A stretch of 64,000 nt of DNA from contig BSBN01000763.1 of NCBI GenBank assembly GCA_027924645.1, forward strand, positions 1,302,001 to 1,366,000. Direction: 5' to 3'. This document shows positions 31,158-42,720 of this stretch, piece by piece (positions within the stretch are counted from its first letter, which is position 1; each line of letters begins with the position of its first letter). This stretch comes from Cunninghamia lanceolata. Taxonomy: Eukaryota; Streptophyta; Pinopsida; Cupressales; Cupressaceae. The position numbers were made by a program, and so were the translations under genes. The notes under the pieces are model-generated. The model ran no database searches. It was not told the origin of the DNA and saw only the letters and a list, made by a program, of their open reading frames with translations.

Positions 31158-31170
31158 TGGTATCAAAGTG
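31158..31170 (+). other. E7 primer binding site
   Basis: TGGTATCAAAGTG begins two bases after the LTR and is close to the initiator-Met site. Confidence 0.75.
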
Positions 31171-31356
31171 AAAGTTTGAATCTTTGGGAGAGAATTGAGT
31201 GAAGTTGGCGAGGAAATTCCATAAGATCTTGTTGTGGACAGATCACCAAATTGGGGCAGGTTACCTATGTTGCAACTAATCACTGATTGTGAGGCAGTTG
31301 TCACCTTGTAGCCCGATCGCCAAACTTGACGTAGTTTACACTTGATCCTAGGAAGA

Positions 31357-32550
31357 ATGCTGCCAAGGAGAGTTGCTGCTATTGGAACAATGGCTGGTAG
31401 AATGGATGAGATGATGGAAATAATGTAAATTCATTTGGATGCTATTGAAGAGGATAGGCGAAGAGACCTAATGTTGAAAGTGATGACAAAGAGGAATTTC
31501 AATCTATTGAACAAACTGGTGAAACCCTAGGAGGTGATGAAGAAGAAGAATCAGATTAGATAAAGATGTTGTGAGCTATTTCAAAGATTGGAAAGAGACC
31601 TAGAGTTGATGTGCCAAACTATACTAGTAATTTGAACCCTGAAGAATTGATTGACTGGATAAATGACATGGAAGAATACTTTGAATATGAGGAAGTTGAA
31701 GATCCGAAGAAGGTGAAATTTGCAAAGACAAAGTTGAAAGGACATGCTACTATATGGTGGAAAGAAGTTCAATTGGAAAGAAATAGAAGAGGAAAAGAAA
31801 AGATTATAAAGTGGGACTGGATGGTGACAAAATTGAAGAATCAGTTTATACTTGCTAACTATGAGTTGGAGTTGTTGAAGAGATTGCAAAACCTGAGACA
31901 AAAGGAGAAATCTGTGAAGTACACTGAAGAATTTCATAAAATTATCATAAGGATAGGACATAGTGAAGCAAGCAAGGAGAAAGTGGCTAGATACATCAAT
32001 GGACTAAGATTGAAGATTCAATAAGAGCTAAGCTTGGTAAAGATGACATCTTTGGAGGAAGCATGTCAATTTGCACTAAAAGTTGAAGAGAAGATGAATA
32101 AAAGACATGATCAGAGATAGAGAGGCAGAGGAGGTAAATTTTAGAGAGGTAGGACATTTTCTAGAGGAGACAGATCATATCTGGAGCAAAACAAGTTTGA
32201 CATCCCGTTGAAGAAGGATGATAGAGATAACAATGCTTACCAGAGAGATGACAAAAAATTTTATCAGAGAGGAAACCCTAGTGCATACCGGAATGAAGGA
32301 TACATAAGGGAAGGAAGAGGATTTGATAAGAGAACATTCAGAGGTACTTGTTTCAAGTGTGGAGGTGAAGGACATAGAGCATTTGAATGTAATTAGGGTA
32401 GTACAAATAAGAGGACAGAGAACAGTGGAAGAGCAGCCTATGTTGAAGAAGAACCTGTTGAATCACCCAGTTCAGTTGGTAAACATGATAAAGGAGAATC
32501 ATTGATGATGAGGAGAAAACTATTTCAAGTAGAGACAAATGAGGAACCAC
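31357..32550 (+). pseudogene. E7 gag with zinc knuckle
   Basis: A possible start is ATG 31357, with the readable gag frame from 31611. The gag core reads NLNPEELIDWINDMEEYFEY, KLKGHATIWWKEVQ and MVTKLKNQFILANYELELLK. A basic Arg/Gly-rich stretch and one knuckle, CFKCGGEGHRAFEC, follow at about 32350-32391. Stops at about 32022 and 32394 and an N-terminal frame change break it. The pattern is that of a chromovirus gag, which packages the RNA. Confidence 0.87.
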
Positions 32551-33270
32551 CACAGAGCAAGAGTTTATTTAGGACAAGATGCAAATTAGGAGGTAAGTGT
32601 TGTAAAGTTATGATTGATAGTGGTAGTTCAGATAACCTAGTTTCAGAGGAGATGGTGACTAAGATGAAGTTGGAAAGATTGAAACAACCTAAGCCCTATT
32701 AGATAGCATGGATTCAGGATGATCATAAGGTACTGGTGAGTGAATAATGTTTGGTGAAATTTTATATTGGATCTTATCATGATGAAGTCTTGTGTGATAT
32801 TATGCCTATGGATATTTGTCATATCTTGTTGGGTAGACCTTGGCAATATGATAGGAAAGCTATACATGGTGGGAGAAAGAGTACATACACTTTAACAACA
32901 AATGGAAAGAGAATTACTTTGATTCCTTTGGAGGATGATCCTAAGAGTGAAGTATGTAGAAATTCTAGAATCTGTTTGGTAGATGGAAGAAAATTTCTAG
33001 ATGGTTTGAGACATGAGAATATGTGGTATGCCTTGATTCCTAAGAAGCCTAAAAAATTGAAGGAGACTGAAGAGACACAATTGGAGGAGATAAAGGAATT
33101 GCTGACAGAGTATGAAGACATCATATCAAATAATGTACCTGAAGGATTACCACCTATAAGGAGTATCAGTCATCACATGGATCTTATACTAGGAGCAAGT
33201 TTGCCTAAAAAAGCAACACATAGAATGACACCGACAGAGAATGAAGAATTGAATAGATAGATACAAGAGT
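32551..33270 (+). pseudogene. E7 protease and linker to RT
   Basis: The protease motif is VMIDSGSSDNLVSEEM at about 32610-32655, with the flap region MPMDICHILLGRPWQYDRKA at about 32800-32860. A stop at about 32700 lies between them. The linker contains LPPIRSISHHMDLILGASLP, the usual sequence ahead of gypsy RT, and TAG at about 33259 where E7 relatives have Gln. Confidence 0.87.
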
Positions 33271-34530
33271 TGTTGAGAAAAGGTTTGATCATAGAAAGCT
33301 TGAGTCCTTGCGCAGTACCTGCAGTGTTAGCACCAAAGAAAGATGGAGAATGGAGAATGTGTACTGACTCTAGAGCAATAAATAAGATCACAGTTAAGTA
33401 TAGATTTCCTTTACCTAGGATGGATGATATCATGGATTGTTTGAGTGGGGCAAGATATTTCACAAAGATAGATTTGAAAAGTGGATACCATCAGATTAGA
33501 TTAAGAGAAGGTGATGAACGGAAGACTACTTTTAAGACAAATGAAGTATTGTATGAATGGTTAGTGATACCTTTTGGATTGACAAATGCACCGAGTATTT
33601 TCATGAGATTGATGAATGAAGTCTTGAAGAAATTTTTGGGTAAGTTTGTGATTGTATACTTGGATGATATTCTAATTTTTAGTAAGATAAAGGAGGAACA
33701 TTTGTGGCATATTAGACAAGTTTTGTAGAGACTGAGAGAAGAGAAATTGCTGATAAACATCAAGAACTGTAGTTTCATGAAAGAAGAATTGGTATATTTG
33801 AGATTTGTGATTTATGCGAAAGGATTAAAGATGGACCCTGAGAAAGTGAAAGCAATTGTTGAATGGCCTACATTAGAGAGCATTGGAGAAGTTAGATCAT
33901 TTCATGGATTGGCTAGTTTCTATTAGAAGTTCATAAAAAAATTTAGTTCAGTTTGTAACCCATGACAGAGACAATGAGAGGTGACAAAAAGGATTTTAAG
34001 TGGACAACAGGAGCAGATAAAAGTTTTGAATTGTTGAAGCAGAAAGTGATAGAGCAACCTATTTTGGCATTACCAGATTTCAATAAGGTATTTTAAGTTG
34101 ATTATGATGCAAGTGGAAATGCAATTGGAGCAGTATTAAGTCAAGAAGGTAGACCAGTAACATATTTTAGTGGAAGTTGAATGATGCAAGAAGAAGATAT
34201 TCATTTTATGATCAAGAGTTCTATGCACCATAATTCAAGCCTTGAAGAAGTGGAGGCATTGCTTGTTGCCTAAGGAGTTTATGTTATATATAGATCATCA
34301 ATCTTTACAATATTTGAAAAGTTAAGGTAAGTTGAATCAGAGACATATGAGGTGGGTAGAGTTCATGCAGAGTTATACTTTTGTGTTAAAGCATAGGAGT
34401 GGAAAATCAAACAAATTTGTTGATGCATTGAGTAGGAGAAGAAACTTGTTGACAAAGATGAGAGTTGAAGTGTTGACACTGATTTTGCAAAACCTTGGAA
34501 AGCATGTAAGGAACCTGTTGTGATAGATAG
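33270..34530 (+). pseudogene. E7 reverse transcriptase and RNase H
   Basis: [80 protein letters not shown] and catalytic YLDD at about 33658. TAG 33726 falls at a conserved Gln. Then KGLKMDPEKVKAIVEWP and the RNase H region, with frameshifts near 33950 and 34180, lead to VDYDASGNAIGAVLSQEGR and the end motif HRSGKSNKFVDALSRR at about 34400. Catalytic residues remain legible, but it is not expressible as one protein. Confidence 0.9.
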
Positions 34531-35700
34531 GAGTAAGTGGTTGAACTATTTCATTCAGGAAGATATGTTGTTCAAGGGAAATCAATTGTGCATACCTAGA
34601 AGTTCAATGAGAGATAATTTGATCAAGGAGAAGCATAGTGGTGGATTGGCAAGACATTTTGGCATTGATAAGATAGTGGCTTTGGTGAGTGAAAACTACT
34701 TTTGGCCTCAGATACATAAGGATGTTTGGAGCTTTGTGCAGAGTTGTAGAGTTTGTCAAGTTGCAAAAGGAAGTAGTCAGAACACTGGATTGTATAAACC
34801 TTTGACAGTACTAGAAAGATCTTGGGAAGATATAATCATGGATTTTGTAATCGGATTGCCTAAGACACAGAAAGGACATGATTCAATATTTGTAGTGGTG
34901 GACAAATTTTCAAGGATGGCTCATTTCATACCTTGTACGAAGACAACTGATGCAGTGCATGTGGCTGACCTATTTTTCAAGGAGATTGTGAGATTGCATA
35001 GATTACCTAAGAGTATAGTTTCAGATAGAGATACAAAGTTTGTTGGATACTTTTGGAAGACACTTTGGAAGAAGATGAAGACATATTTGAAGTTCAGTTC
35101 AACTTTTCATCCACAGACTGATGGATAGACAGAGGTAGTGAATAGGAGTTTGGGAAACTTGTTGAGATGTTTGGTTGGAGAGAAAGTTGGAAGTTGGGAT
35201 TTGATTCTTTCACAAGAAAAGTTTGCATATAATAATTCAATAAATAGAAGCACCAGAAGAACACCCTTTGAGATTGTTACCGGAGTGAATCCTAGAGGAA
35301 TTACATAATTGAGAGATATCAGCATGGAGGAAAAGAGAAGTGTAGAAGCAGAAGAATTTGTAGATAATATGAAGATAGTGCATAATTAGGTGAGGAAGCA
35401 TTTGGAGGATATGAATAGTAAGTATAAGGAAAAGATAGATGAGAAGAGAAGACATAAGGAATTTGAAGTTGGAGATGAAGTGATGGTGTATTTGAGAAAA
35501 GAAAGATTTCTAGTTGGGACATATAACAGGTTAAAGATGAAGAAGTTTGGACTTTGTAAGATACTCAGAAAATTTGATTCAGGAAATGCATATGAAGTGA
35601 AGTTACTAGAGACATTGGGTATTTCACCTATTTTCAACATTGCAGACCTTTATCAATATATGAAGCAGAGTTCAGTGACAAAATGGAAAAAGACTTGAGG
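34520..35700 (+). pseudogene. E7 integrase
   Basis: Zinc finger: HSGGLARHFGIDKIVALV then CRVCQVAKGSSQ. Core: IIMDFVIGLPKTQKGHDSIF (first Asp), SIVSDRDTKFVGYFW (second Asp) and FHPQTDG followed by TAG 35127, then TEVVNR with the catalytic Glu. The C-terminal [13 protein letters not shown] and [16 protein letters not shown] are the GPY/F-type region. Stops at about 35127, 35308 and 35386 all sit where Gln is expected. Confidence 0.9.
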
Positions 35701-35880
35701 AAGAAGTTACCACAACAAGCACCAAAACAGATTGAGGACATTTTAGATAGCAGAGTTGGATGTAACACTAGAGGAAGATAATACAAAGAATATCTTGTGA
35801 AGTGGAAAGGTAGACCGGAAGAAGATTCATCATGGATTTCTTAGGCTTAGATGGACCGTCTTGGTTCTCCCTTAGACCCA
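35701..35880 (+). pseudogene. E7 chromodomain
   Basis: YKEYLVKWKGRPEEDSSWIS near 35781-35842 is a clear chromodomain core. In chromoviruses this C-terminal integrase module reads histone marks and biases target choice. Stops flank it. Confidence 0.85.
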
Positions 35881-35920
35881 GCAAAGTGAGGGACTCACTT
35901 TTTCAATAACCCCAGATGTC

Positions 35921-36767
35921 TGATGCAGGAACATCCATGGTTCAAGAGCAATCTTGCATAAACTAAAAACATTTACATTTCAATTTGTTTGCAGTTTAGT
36001 TTGTTTCTTTTTCATTTTCCAGTTTAGTTCAGGCAGTTTAGTCAGAAGCAGTTTCTGCTCTTTGGTCCAGTATTCCATCACAGTTACATTCAGATCTTGT
36101 AAAGCTAGACTTAATATCTACATTCATTCATCTACATCAATCTAGAATTCAGAGCATTTGGATCAGTTACAGGAAATATATTGCTATCTGAAGATTGACT
36201 ATCTGTCATAATAGAGCATCCTGATAATCACAGACAGTCAGCTGAAGGAGAAACTTGTGGAAGCATTTCCTGATCTTTGGAGCCTAATGACACATCATTC
36301 AATGATATTTGGTTCGTGGTTGACCTTCTTCTAAGATCTGCACTTCATTTCATTCAATTTCTGGAAATGTTCGATGCATTTAGGTCTGACCTATCTGTGC
36401 ACACATTACATCTCTTCATTGGAGTTTGTGATCTTCCTTGGCCGACGTAGAGGAATCTATTCGTCCGGAGATGATATATATTGATGTAATAGATCCCTAG
36501 GGAGTAGTTCATAACTGAGTGATAGTTGATAGTTTAGATTTTGTGTGAAAGAGCTTCAAAGCTTTATCTTGTGCATGTATGTAATCAGGCCTATGAGCCT
36601 GAATTGTAAGCCCGCATGTTGCCGACCAATCTATATTTGAATTCTATGATATACTGAATGGATGAATCTACTTTTGCTTTATATCTTGAGTTGTTTTCTG
36701 TTGTGTTTACTCTTGCTACACGGTCCAAGTAGTTCATTTTGTGAACCCTCCTACTGTGACTGCACCA
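35921..36767 (+). repeat. E7 3' LTR
   Basis: It is 847 bp, starts TGATGCAGGAACATCC and ends GACTGCACCA at 36767, followed by the TGAGC duplication. Confidence 0.9.
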
Positions 36768-36772
36768 TGAGC

Positions 36773-39700
36773 ACATCAGGGAGAATAGAGGTAGAGAAAT
36801 TTTTTGGTAACAATTTTGATATGTGGAAGTTGAAGATGGAAGATATGTTAATTGATCGAGATCTGTGAGATGCTATTGATGAGCATGTTTCAAGGCCTAC
36901 AAATGCTACTTTGGCTGCTCAATATGATGTTATGGATCGTAATGCCAAGGGTCTAATCATGCTGTGCTTCCATGAAGAGTCCTCTATGAAGAAACTATGG
37001 AAGAAACTTGGTGAGATATATCAAGCCAAATCTTTAGTGAACAAGATTTTCTTGAGGAAAAAAGTTGTATTCCTTGAGAATGGAAGAAGATGAACGAATT
37101 GTAGACCTCCTAGAAGAATTCAATATGTTGGTGGCTCCATTGGCATTAGCTGGTGTATAATGGATGAGGAGGAGAGATGTCAGATCCTACTTTGTTCTTT
37201 GCTTGATTCATGGGATTCTCTTGTTATGGCTATTGGGAGTACTTATGTTGTCTTGAAAGTTGAATATGTTGTGGGTTCTTTTCTTTCTAAAAAGATGAGG
37301 AGGAAGGTAGGCATCAGCCCCTAAGAGGCCCTAAATGTTCATGGAAGACCTAAATAAAAAGGAAAGAAGAGTGAGAAGCGTGACAAATCTAAGTCCAAGG
37401 GGAGATCCAAATCTCTTGGAAAGTCCAAAGTTATTTGCTGGAACTATGGTAAGCCTAGACACTTTTGTAAGGAGTGCAAAGAAGAAAAGAAGAAAAGAAG
37501 AAGAAAAAGAAGAAATTTGATTATGATTCAAAGTCTGAGAAGGAAGATGGTGATGCATTCATTGAAACTTCGATCACTCGTACAGGTAATGATGCATGGT
37601 TAATTGACTCAGGTGCATCTTTCCATATGACTCCTAATAGAGATTAGTTTTCTGAATATGAAGAATTTGATGGAGGTAAGGTGTACTTGGGTGATGATTC
37701 TCATTTATTTATATTAGTGTCCATGCTAAAGTTAAAATCAGATTTCCTAATGGTAGAGTAAAAATGATCGATGTTGTGTTGTATATCCCTCGATTAGCAC
37801 AAAATTTATTATCTGTGAGAAAATTAATAGATGTGGGTGTGCAAGTAGTCTTTTATGATACAAGATGCAAGATGGCTAGAGGTGCTATGGTGATCGCTAG
37901 AGGTGTCAGATTTGGCAAATTATATAAGCTTGATGCATGCACTGTTGAGTGGAATAGTACTTTTATGAAAAGCAAGTCTATGACTACTTCATTGAAAAAG
38001 GAGAGGGTTTCATCTTCAGCAAATGGTCATGGCTTCTAGGTACCTAAGGGTGCTCTTTCTTCTAAATCAAAATTGGTTGCAGAGAAGACTATGTTATGGC
38101 ACTAGAGATTAGGCCACATTGGAGAAAATGGTCTAAGGACTTTGAAAAATAAAAACCTTATTGAAGGGTTGACTAATTGTAATCTTGATTTAATTTATGT
38201 GAGCATTGTGTTTGTGGTAAACAAAACTATGTTTATTTTCACTTGAGTTCTTATAAATCTTGTGGTATATTGGATCTTATTCATTTTGATGTGTTTTGTC
38301 CTGTAGATGTTCCTTCCAGTGGAAAATCTACATATTATGTTTCATTTATTGATGATTATAGAAGAAGGACATGGGTATATTTTTAAAGAGTAAATATGAA
38401 GTTTTTATTTGATTTAAAGAATTTAAAGAAATGGTTGACTTTCAGACTAGAAAAAAAAATGTTTGAGGATTTACAATGGTGGTGAATTTTTCTCTAATGA
38501 TTTTGATAAATTATGTAAAGATTGTGGCATTCAAAGATAAAAGACAACTCTGTATTCTTCGCAATAGAATGGAGATACAGAAAGAATGAATAAGGCACTG
38601 ATGGAGAAGGCTAGGAGTATTCTTAGTGGTGTTGATCTAGAACAAATATTTTGGACTAAAGCTATTGACACTACTTGATACTTGATTAACATGTCTCCTA
38701 CATCAACCCTTGTTGATAAAACACCTATGGAGGCATGGTCAGGTCATAAGCCTTCATTGAGACATCTTAGAGTGTTTGATTGCGAGGAATATGAACATGT
38801 GCCAAAGGAGAAGTGAGTAAGGCTATGAAATGTATCTTCATCAGGTATAGTTATGGTGTAAAAAGATAGAAGCTTTGGGATCCTGTTGCACATAAGGTAA
38901 TATATAGTAGAAGTGTGATTTTTAGAGAAACCAAACCTTCTTTTGTTACATTGCAACTAGAAAAAAGTGAACAAAAATATGTGATTCAACTGTCTTCTAT
39001 GCCTGAGACAGTTGAATCGAGGCCCCTAGATAGACAATAAGTTGAGGAGAGCTCATCTAGCTCTAAATCTTCAAAAGAGGGGGAAGAACCTCCAACTCAA
39101 TTTATTCGAAGGTCTACAAGGCATAGACAACCACCTGAAAGTAATTCACCTGATGACTGGAGATGTATCTTTTCTTTGAATACTAACATGGATGAGCCTA
39201 GATCTATAAAAGAGGCATTAGGTATGAATGATGTAGAGTCTTTACAAATTGCTATGGATGAAGAAATGACATCTTTAAAAAAGAATGGTACATCGGATCT
39301 AGTACCATTTCTTGAAGGATGAAAACCTGTTGGTTGCAAATGGGTGTTTAAGAAAAATATTGGTTCAAATGGAGGTATTGAGAAGTACGAAGCATGGTTG
39401 GTTGCAAAAGGTTACTCTCAGGTTAAGGGTGTTGATTATGATGAGATATTTTCTCCTGTTGCAAAAATGACATCCATTAGATTCTTGCTTTCTATTGCTG
39501 AGACCTATGATCTAGAAGTTCAGAAAATGGATGTGAAAATGACTTTCCTTCATGGTGATTTGGAAGAGGATATTTATATGACATAGCCAGAGCACTACAT
39601 GGTGAAAGGTAAAAGTAATTTGGTTTGTAAATTGAAGAAATCTTTGTATGGCCTCGAATAGAGTCCTAGGATGTGGTACCAGAAATTTGAAACATATGTG

Positions 39701-40770
39701 TTGAGTTTGGGATTTGAGTGTTCTAAATTAGATCACTATGTTTAATATAAATATGATGTTGATTGTTTCCTATTTATTGCACTATATGTTGATGATATGT
39801 TATTTATTGGTAAAGGGAAAGGAATGATTTTAGAACTAAAGTCTCAACTTGCAACTAAATTTGAAATGAAAGATCTTGGTGTAGATAAACACATTCTTGG
39901 TATGAAACCCAGAAGAGATAGAGTGAACATAACATTATGGCTTGGCTAGAGTATGTCAATTCAATTTTATAGAGGTTTAACATGCAAGATTGTAGACCAT
40001 TGTGTGTTCCTCTTATAGTTGAAACAAAATTATCTACTTCACAATGTCCAACATCCCCATCAGAGATGGAAGACATGAATAGAGTGCCTTACCAAAGTCC
40101 AGTCAGAAGTTTGATGTATGCTATAGTCTATACTAGACCAGACATTGCCCAAGCAGTGGGAGTTCTTTCCAGATATATGTTTAATCTTGGTAGAGTTTAT
40201 TAGGATGTAGTTAAAAGAGTCTTTAGATATTTGTGGGTTACCTTAGAGTATTCCTTGTGTTATCATGGTAATTTGATAGGAGATGAGAATTCCCTTGATA
40301 TTCATGGTTATGTTGATTCAGATTGGGCAAGTGATGTGGATAGTAGAAGATCCACCAATGCTTACATGTTTACTTTATTTGGTCATGCAATTAGTTGGAT
40401 GAGTAAGCAACAGGTTGTGGTTGATTTCTCCACTACTGAAGCTGAGTATATCACAGCTACTCACACTTGTAAATAATCCATTTGGCTTAAGATACCGTGT
40501 TTAAATATTGGAATAAAACAAGGTGCAATGATAATTTATTGTGACAGTCATAGTGTGATCTGCCTAGCTAAGAACCTACCATTTCATGCCAGGACCAAGC
40601 ACATTGATGTATAGTATCATGTTGTCAAAGATATGGTCAAGGATGGCAAGGTGAAGCTAGTTAAGGTAGAGACTTTGATGAATGTTGTAGATTCATTAAC
40701 TAAACTTGTGAGCACAAAGAAGTTCAAATGGTGTTTGGAGTCTATGGGCCTCTCGGCTCCTAGAAATTAA
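36773..40770 (+). pseudogene. E6 gag-pol, copia type
   Basis: Gag: SGRIEVEKFFGNNFDMWKLK and KLWKKLGEIYQAKSL. Knuckle: CWNYGKPRHFCKEC at about 37438, with the second Cys turned to Tyr. Protease: AWLIDSGASFHMTPNRD at about 37595. Integrase: RLGHIGENGL, then GDTERMNKALMEKARSIL at about 38570. [60 protein letters not shown] and catalytic YVDD at about 39787. RNase H: GYVDSDWASDVDSRRST and FSTTEAEYITA. The end is LESMGLSAPRN before TAA 40768. Numerous stops and frameshifts mean no full protein. Confidence 0.9.
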
Positions 40771-40813
40771 ATCATGGTGTTGATACTCCTTTTGTTCTTG
40801 CAAGGTGTTCGAC

Positions 40814-40824
40814 AAGTGGGAGAA
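40814..40824 (+). other. E6 polypurine tract
   Basis: AAGTGGGAGAA ends directly at the start of the 3' LTR. Confidence 0.8.
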
Positions 40825-41589
40825 TGTTAGGAAAGGTGCCTCAACCTTGCAATTACAAAAATGTGATTTTTCTGGTTACAAAAACATAAAAACTCAATTT
40901 CTAGGCTATAGGGTTGGTTTTTGGCCAAAATAAAATTTTTAGGTGGTTTGCATCACCACCAGGGGTGGTTGGTACATAGTTCTCTTTGAGCTATTCAATT
41001 TTTTTAAAACATGGGCCAATCGACCCACCAGATCAAAAGTTATGGCCTCTAAAAGTTGGGCCTCCCATATTGGAAAAGGTAAAAATGTGTTGGACATATA
41101 AAAGAGTTATAAGGGGGAGTTACATGTGTTGATGCATGTTCTGACACATCATAAGGCATGTTTGATTGGAGATAATGAGACCCTAAGAATTTGGGTGCCA
41201 TTTTTGGGTGGTTTTGCTCATGGTTTTGTAATTACCGTTTGATGGTTTCATGTATTGTATCTCCCATACATTAGGTGCTTGAGATGGAGGTTGTGTGTGA
41301 GTCTTATAGATGTTGAGTTGCCTCTAAATCTCTGGTTGGTGATACTCCTATGAAAGTTTTCTCTACAAGTATATTGTAATCTTGTTGATTTCTGAATAAT
41401 ATATTGGGCGGCTTTTGGAGTGTGGGTTTTTTCTCTCGAAAGGGTTTTTCCCACATAAATCACTATGTTGTGATATGATTGCTATTTATGTATAATTTCT
41501 TTAACAATTGTAAAGATCTAAAAAGTTTTACATAACCATCCTCTCAAGATTAGTGTAGGAAGTTGTTTCTCTACCTTAGCCTCCTTACA
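40825..41589 (+). repeat. E6 3' LTR
   Basis: It is 765 bp, TGTTAGGAAAGG to CTCCTTACA, followed by AAGAT, which matches the left flank of the 5' LTR. Confidence 0.88.
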
Positions 41590-41790
41590 AAGATCTACTA
41601 TCTTAGCTACCCCTTTAATCTACTTTGCCACTAGTGATGAGATTTCATCCTTCATCTTGCTAGTTTCTTCCTTTATAGTATCTTTAAGGAGTAAGGGGTC
41701 CATCTCCTCTATTACTAGTTCATCTTTATCTTGATTATTTCCATGAGTGAGTGGATTCCTTCCCTTGCCTCTTGTTGAAGCACCCACCAT
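41590..41790 (-). pseudogene. E5 gag N-terminus
   Basis: ATG at 41790 on the minus strand starts MVGASTRGKGRNPLTHGNNQ and continues with acidic sequence to the E6 insertion point. It then resumes at 29394. One TAG interrupts it. It is the expected first part of a gypsy gag, 340 bases downstream of the E5 primer site. Confidence 0.65.
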
Positions 41791-42133
41791 GGTGTGGTAA
41801 AATAATTTTGTGATAAATTATGCAAAACAAATCCAAATAATATAAAAGAATTGTAACCTACCTAGACCTAGATATTGCTTAAAAAAAAAACTCAAAGAAA
41901 TTGACTAATTTGCAACCTTGGAAATCAATTTGGTGAAAACCCTAGGTTCACAATAACTCCTTGAAATTGGCTTCAAATGACCTAAAATTTGGATTACAGT
42001 AGTAGCTTCTATAGGTTCTTCATCAACCCTCTAAATTTATAAAAATATTTGCTAAATTAGGAGAGATATGAACTTCACAATTTGACCTCCAAAATTTAAC
42101 AAATTACCTTGTTTCTTGCTTTCTAGATGCCAA

Positions 42134-42151
42134 GATCATGCTTTGATACTA
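42134..42151 (-). other. E5 primer binding site
   Basis: On the minus strand TAGTATCAAAGCATGATC directly follows the 5' LTR. It is a mutated initiator-Met-type site (TGGTATC...). Confidence 0.65.
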
Positions 42152-42152
42152 A

Positions 42153-42455
42153 TTAAATAATTAAATAACTTGCACAGGAGAAGAATATAATAGGAAATAA
42201 ATTATGAGTACTTGATAATAGTTGAGAATGATAAACCAATTTGAGGGGGCAAACATCAAGAAATCTTAAACAAGAACAAAATTAACAATATGTCGGCCTC
42301 CTATATATACCTTACTTATGCCATGGATGCCATCTAGACTGACTTAATTACCTATATAAGACTAAATAAATGATCATATGAGTTAATTAAGGGTTATGCT
42401 AGCCACAAGTTGACTATACATATCCCTATGCACACTAAAGGTTAAAGGTATAACA
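42153..42455 (-). repeat. E5 5' LTR
   Basis: About 300 bp, matching 26816-27125. It ends GGTATAACA, followed by TCCAT. The inner end is approximate because of repeated TTAAATAA. Confidence 0.78.
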
Positions 42456-42720
42456 TCCATTGATATGGAAAGTGTGGAGGTAGTTCTAAAAATTTCATTA
42501 CCTAGTAGCAAGGAGTTGAAATCATTCTTTTGTAAGATCAATTTTGTTCATAAATTTGTGATGGGATTCATTGAAATTGTTATGCAATTTTTAAAAAGGA
42601 TGCCAAAATTGAGTGGAATGCTAAAGGACAAGAGGAGTGTGCACTTAATCCTATGAGCAACAACATTGAGTGAATTGAAAAGAAAATGGAGATGGGTTGT
42701 CCTATAGATTGTAAAGATAG
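42456..42720 (+). pseudogene. E4 gypsy pol, continuation after E5
   Basis: It reads ISLPSSKELKSFFCKINFVH, then KFVMGFIEIVMQFLKRMPKL, the RT-to-RNase H connection of gypsy elements (the FLGKINFVRRF-type motif). It completes the RT interrupted at 26815. The similarity is lost after about 42720. Confidence 0.75.

Larger units (their letters stand above)
30307..36767 (+). mobile_element. E7: Ty3/gypsy chromovirus, full length but decayed
   Basis: LTRs at 30307-31155 and 35921-36767 begin TGATGCA and end GCACCA. TGAGC flanks it on both sides. A primer site, gag, CCHC knuckle, protease, RT, RNase H, integrase and chromodomain follow in the gypsy order. LTRs differ at about one base in seven to ten in the parts compared. 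It inserted three codons into E6 gag, so it is younger than E6. Confidence 0.93.
29395..41589 (+). mobile_element. E6: Ty1/copia retrotransposon, split by E7
   Basis: LTRs at 29395-30174 and 40825-41589 begin TGTTAGGAAAGGTG. The target duplication AAGAT lies at 29390-29394 and 41590-41594. A primer site follows the first LTR and a purine run precedes the second. Copia gag-pol runs on the + strand in the order gag, protease, integrase, RT, RNase H. The gag start is at 30298 and the rest resumes at 36773 after E7. LTRs differ at roughly one base in ten where I compared them, so it is old. Confidence 0.92.
26816..42455 (-). mobile_element. E5: Ty3/gypsy element on minus strand, internally deleted and split by E6
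   Basis: Short LTRs of about 310 bp lie at 26816-27125 and about 42153-42455. TCCAT flanks both sides (26811-26815 and 42456-42460). The minus strand carries a gypsy gag start, gag core, a degenerate knuckle and protease, then traces of RT start and of a pol C-terminus. Most of RT, RNase H and integrase are missing. With E6 removed, the element is only about 3.4 kb. Confidence 0.85.
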
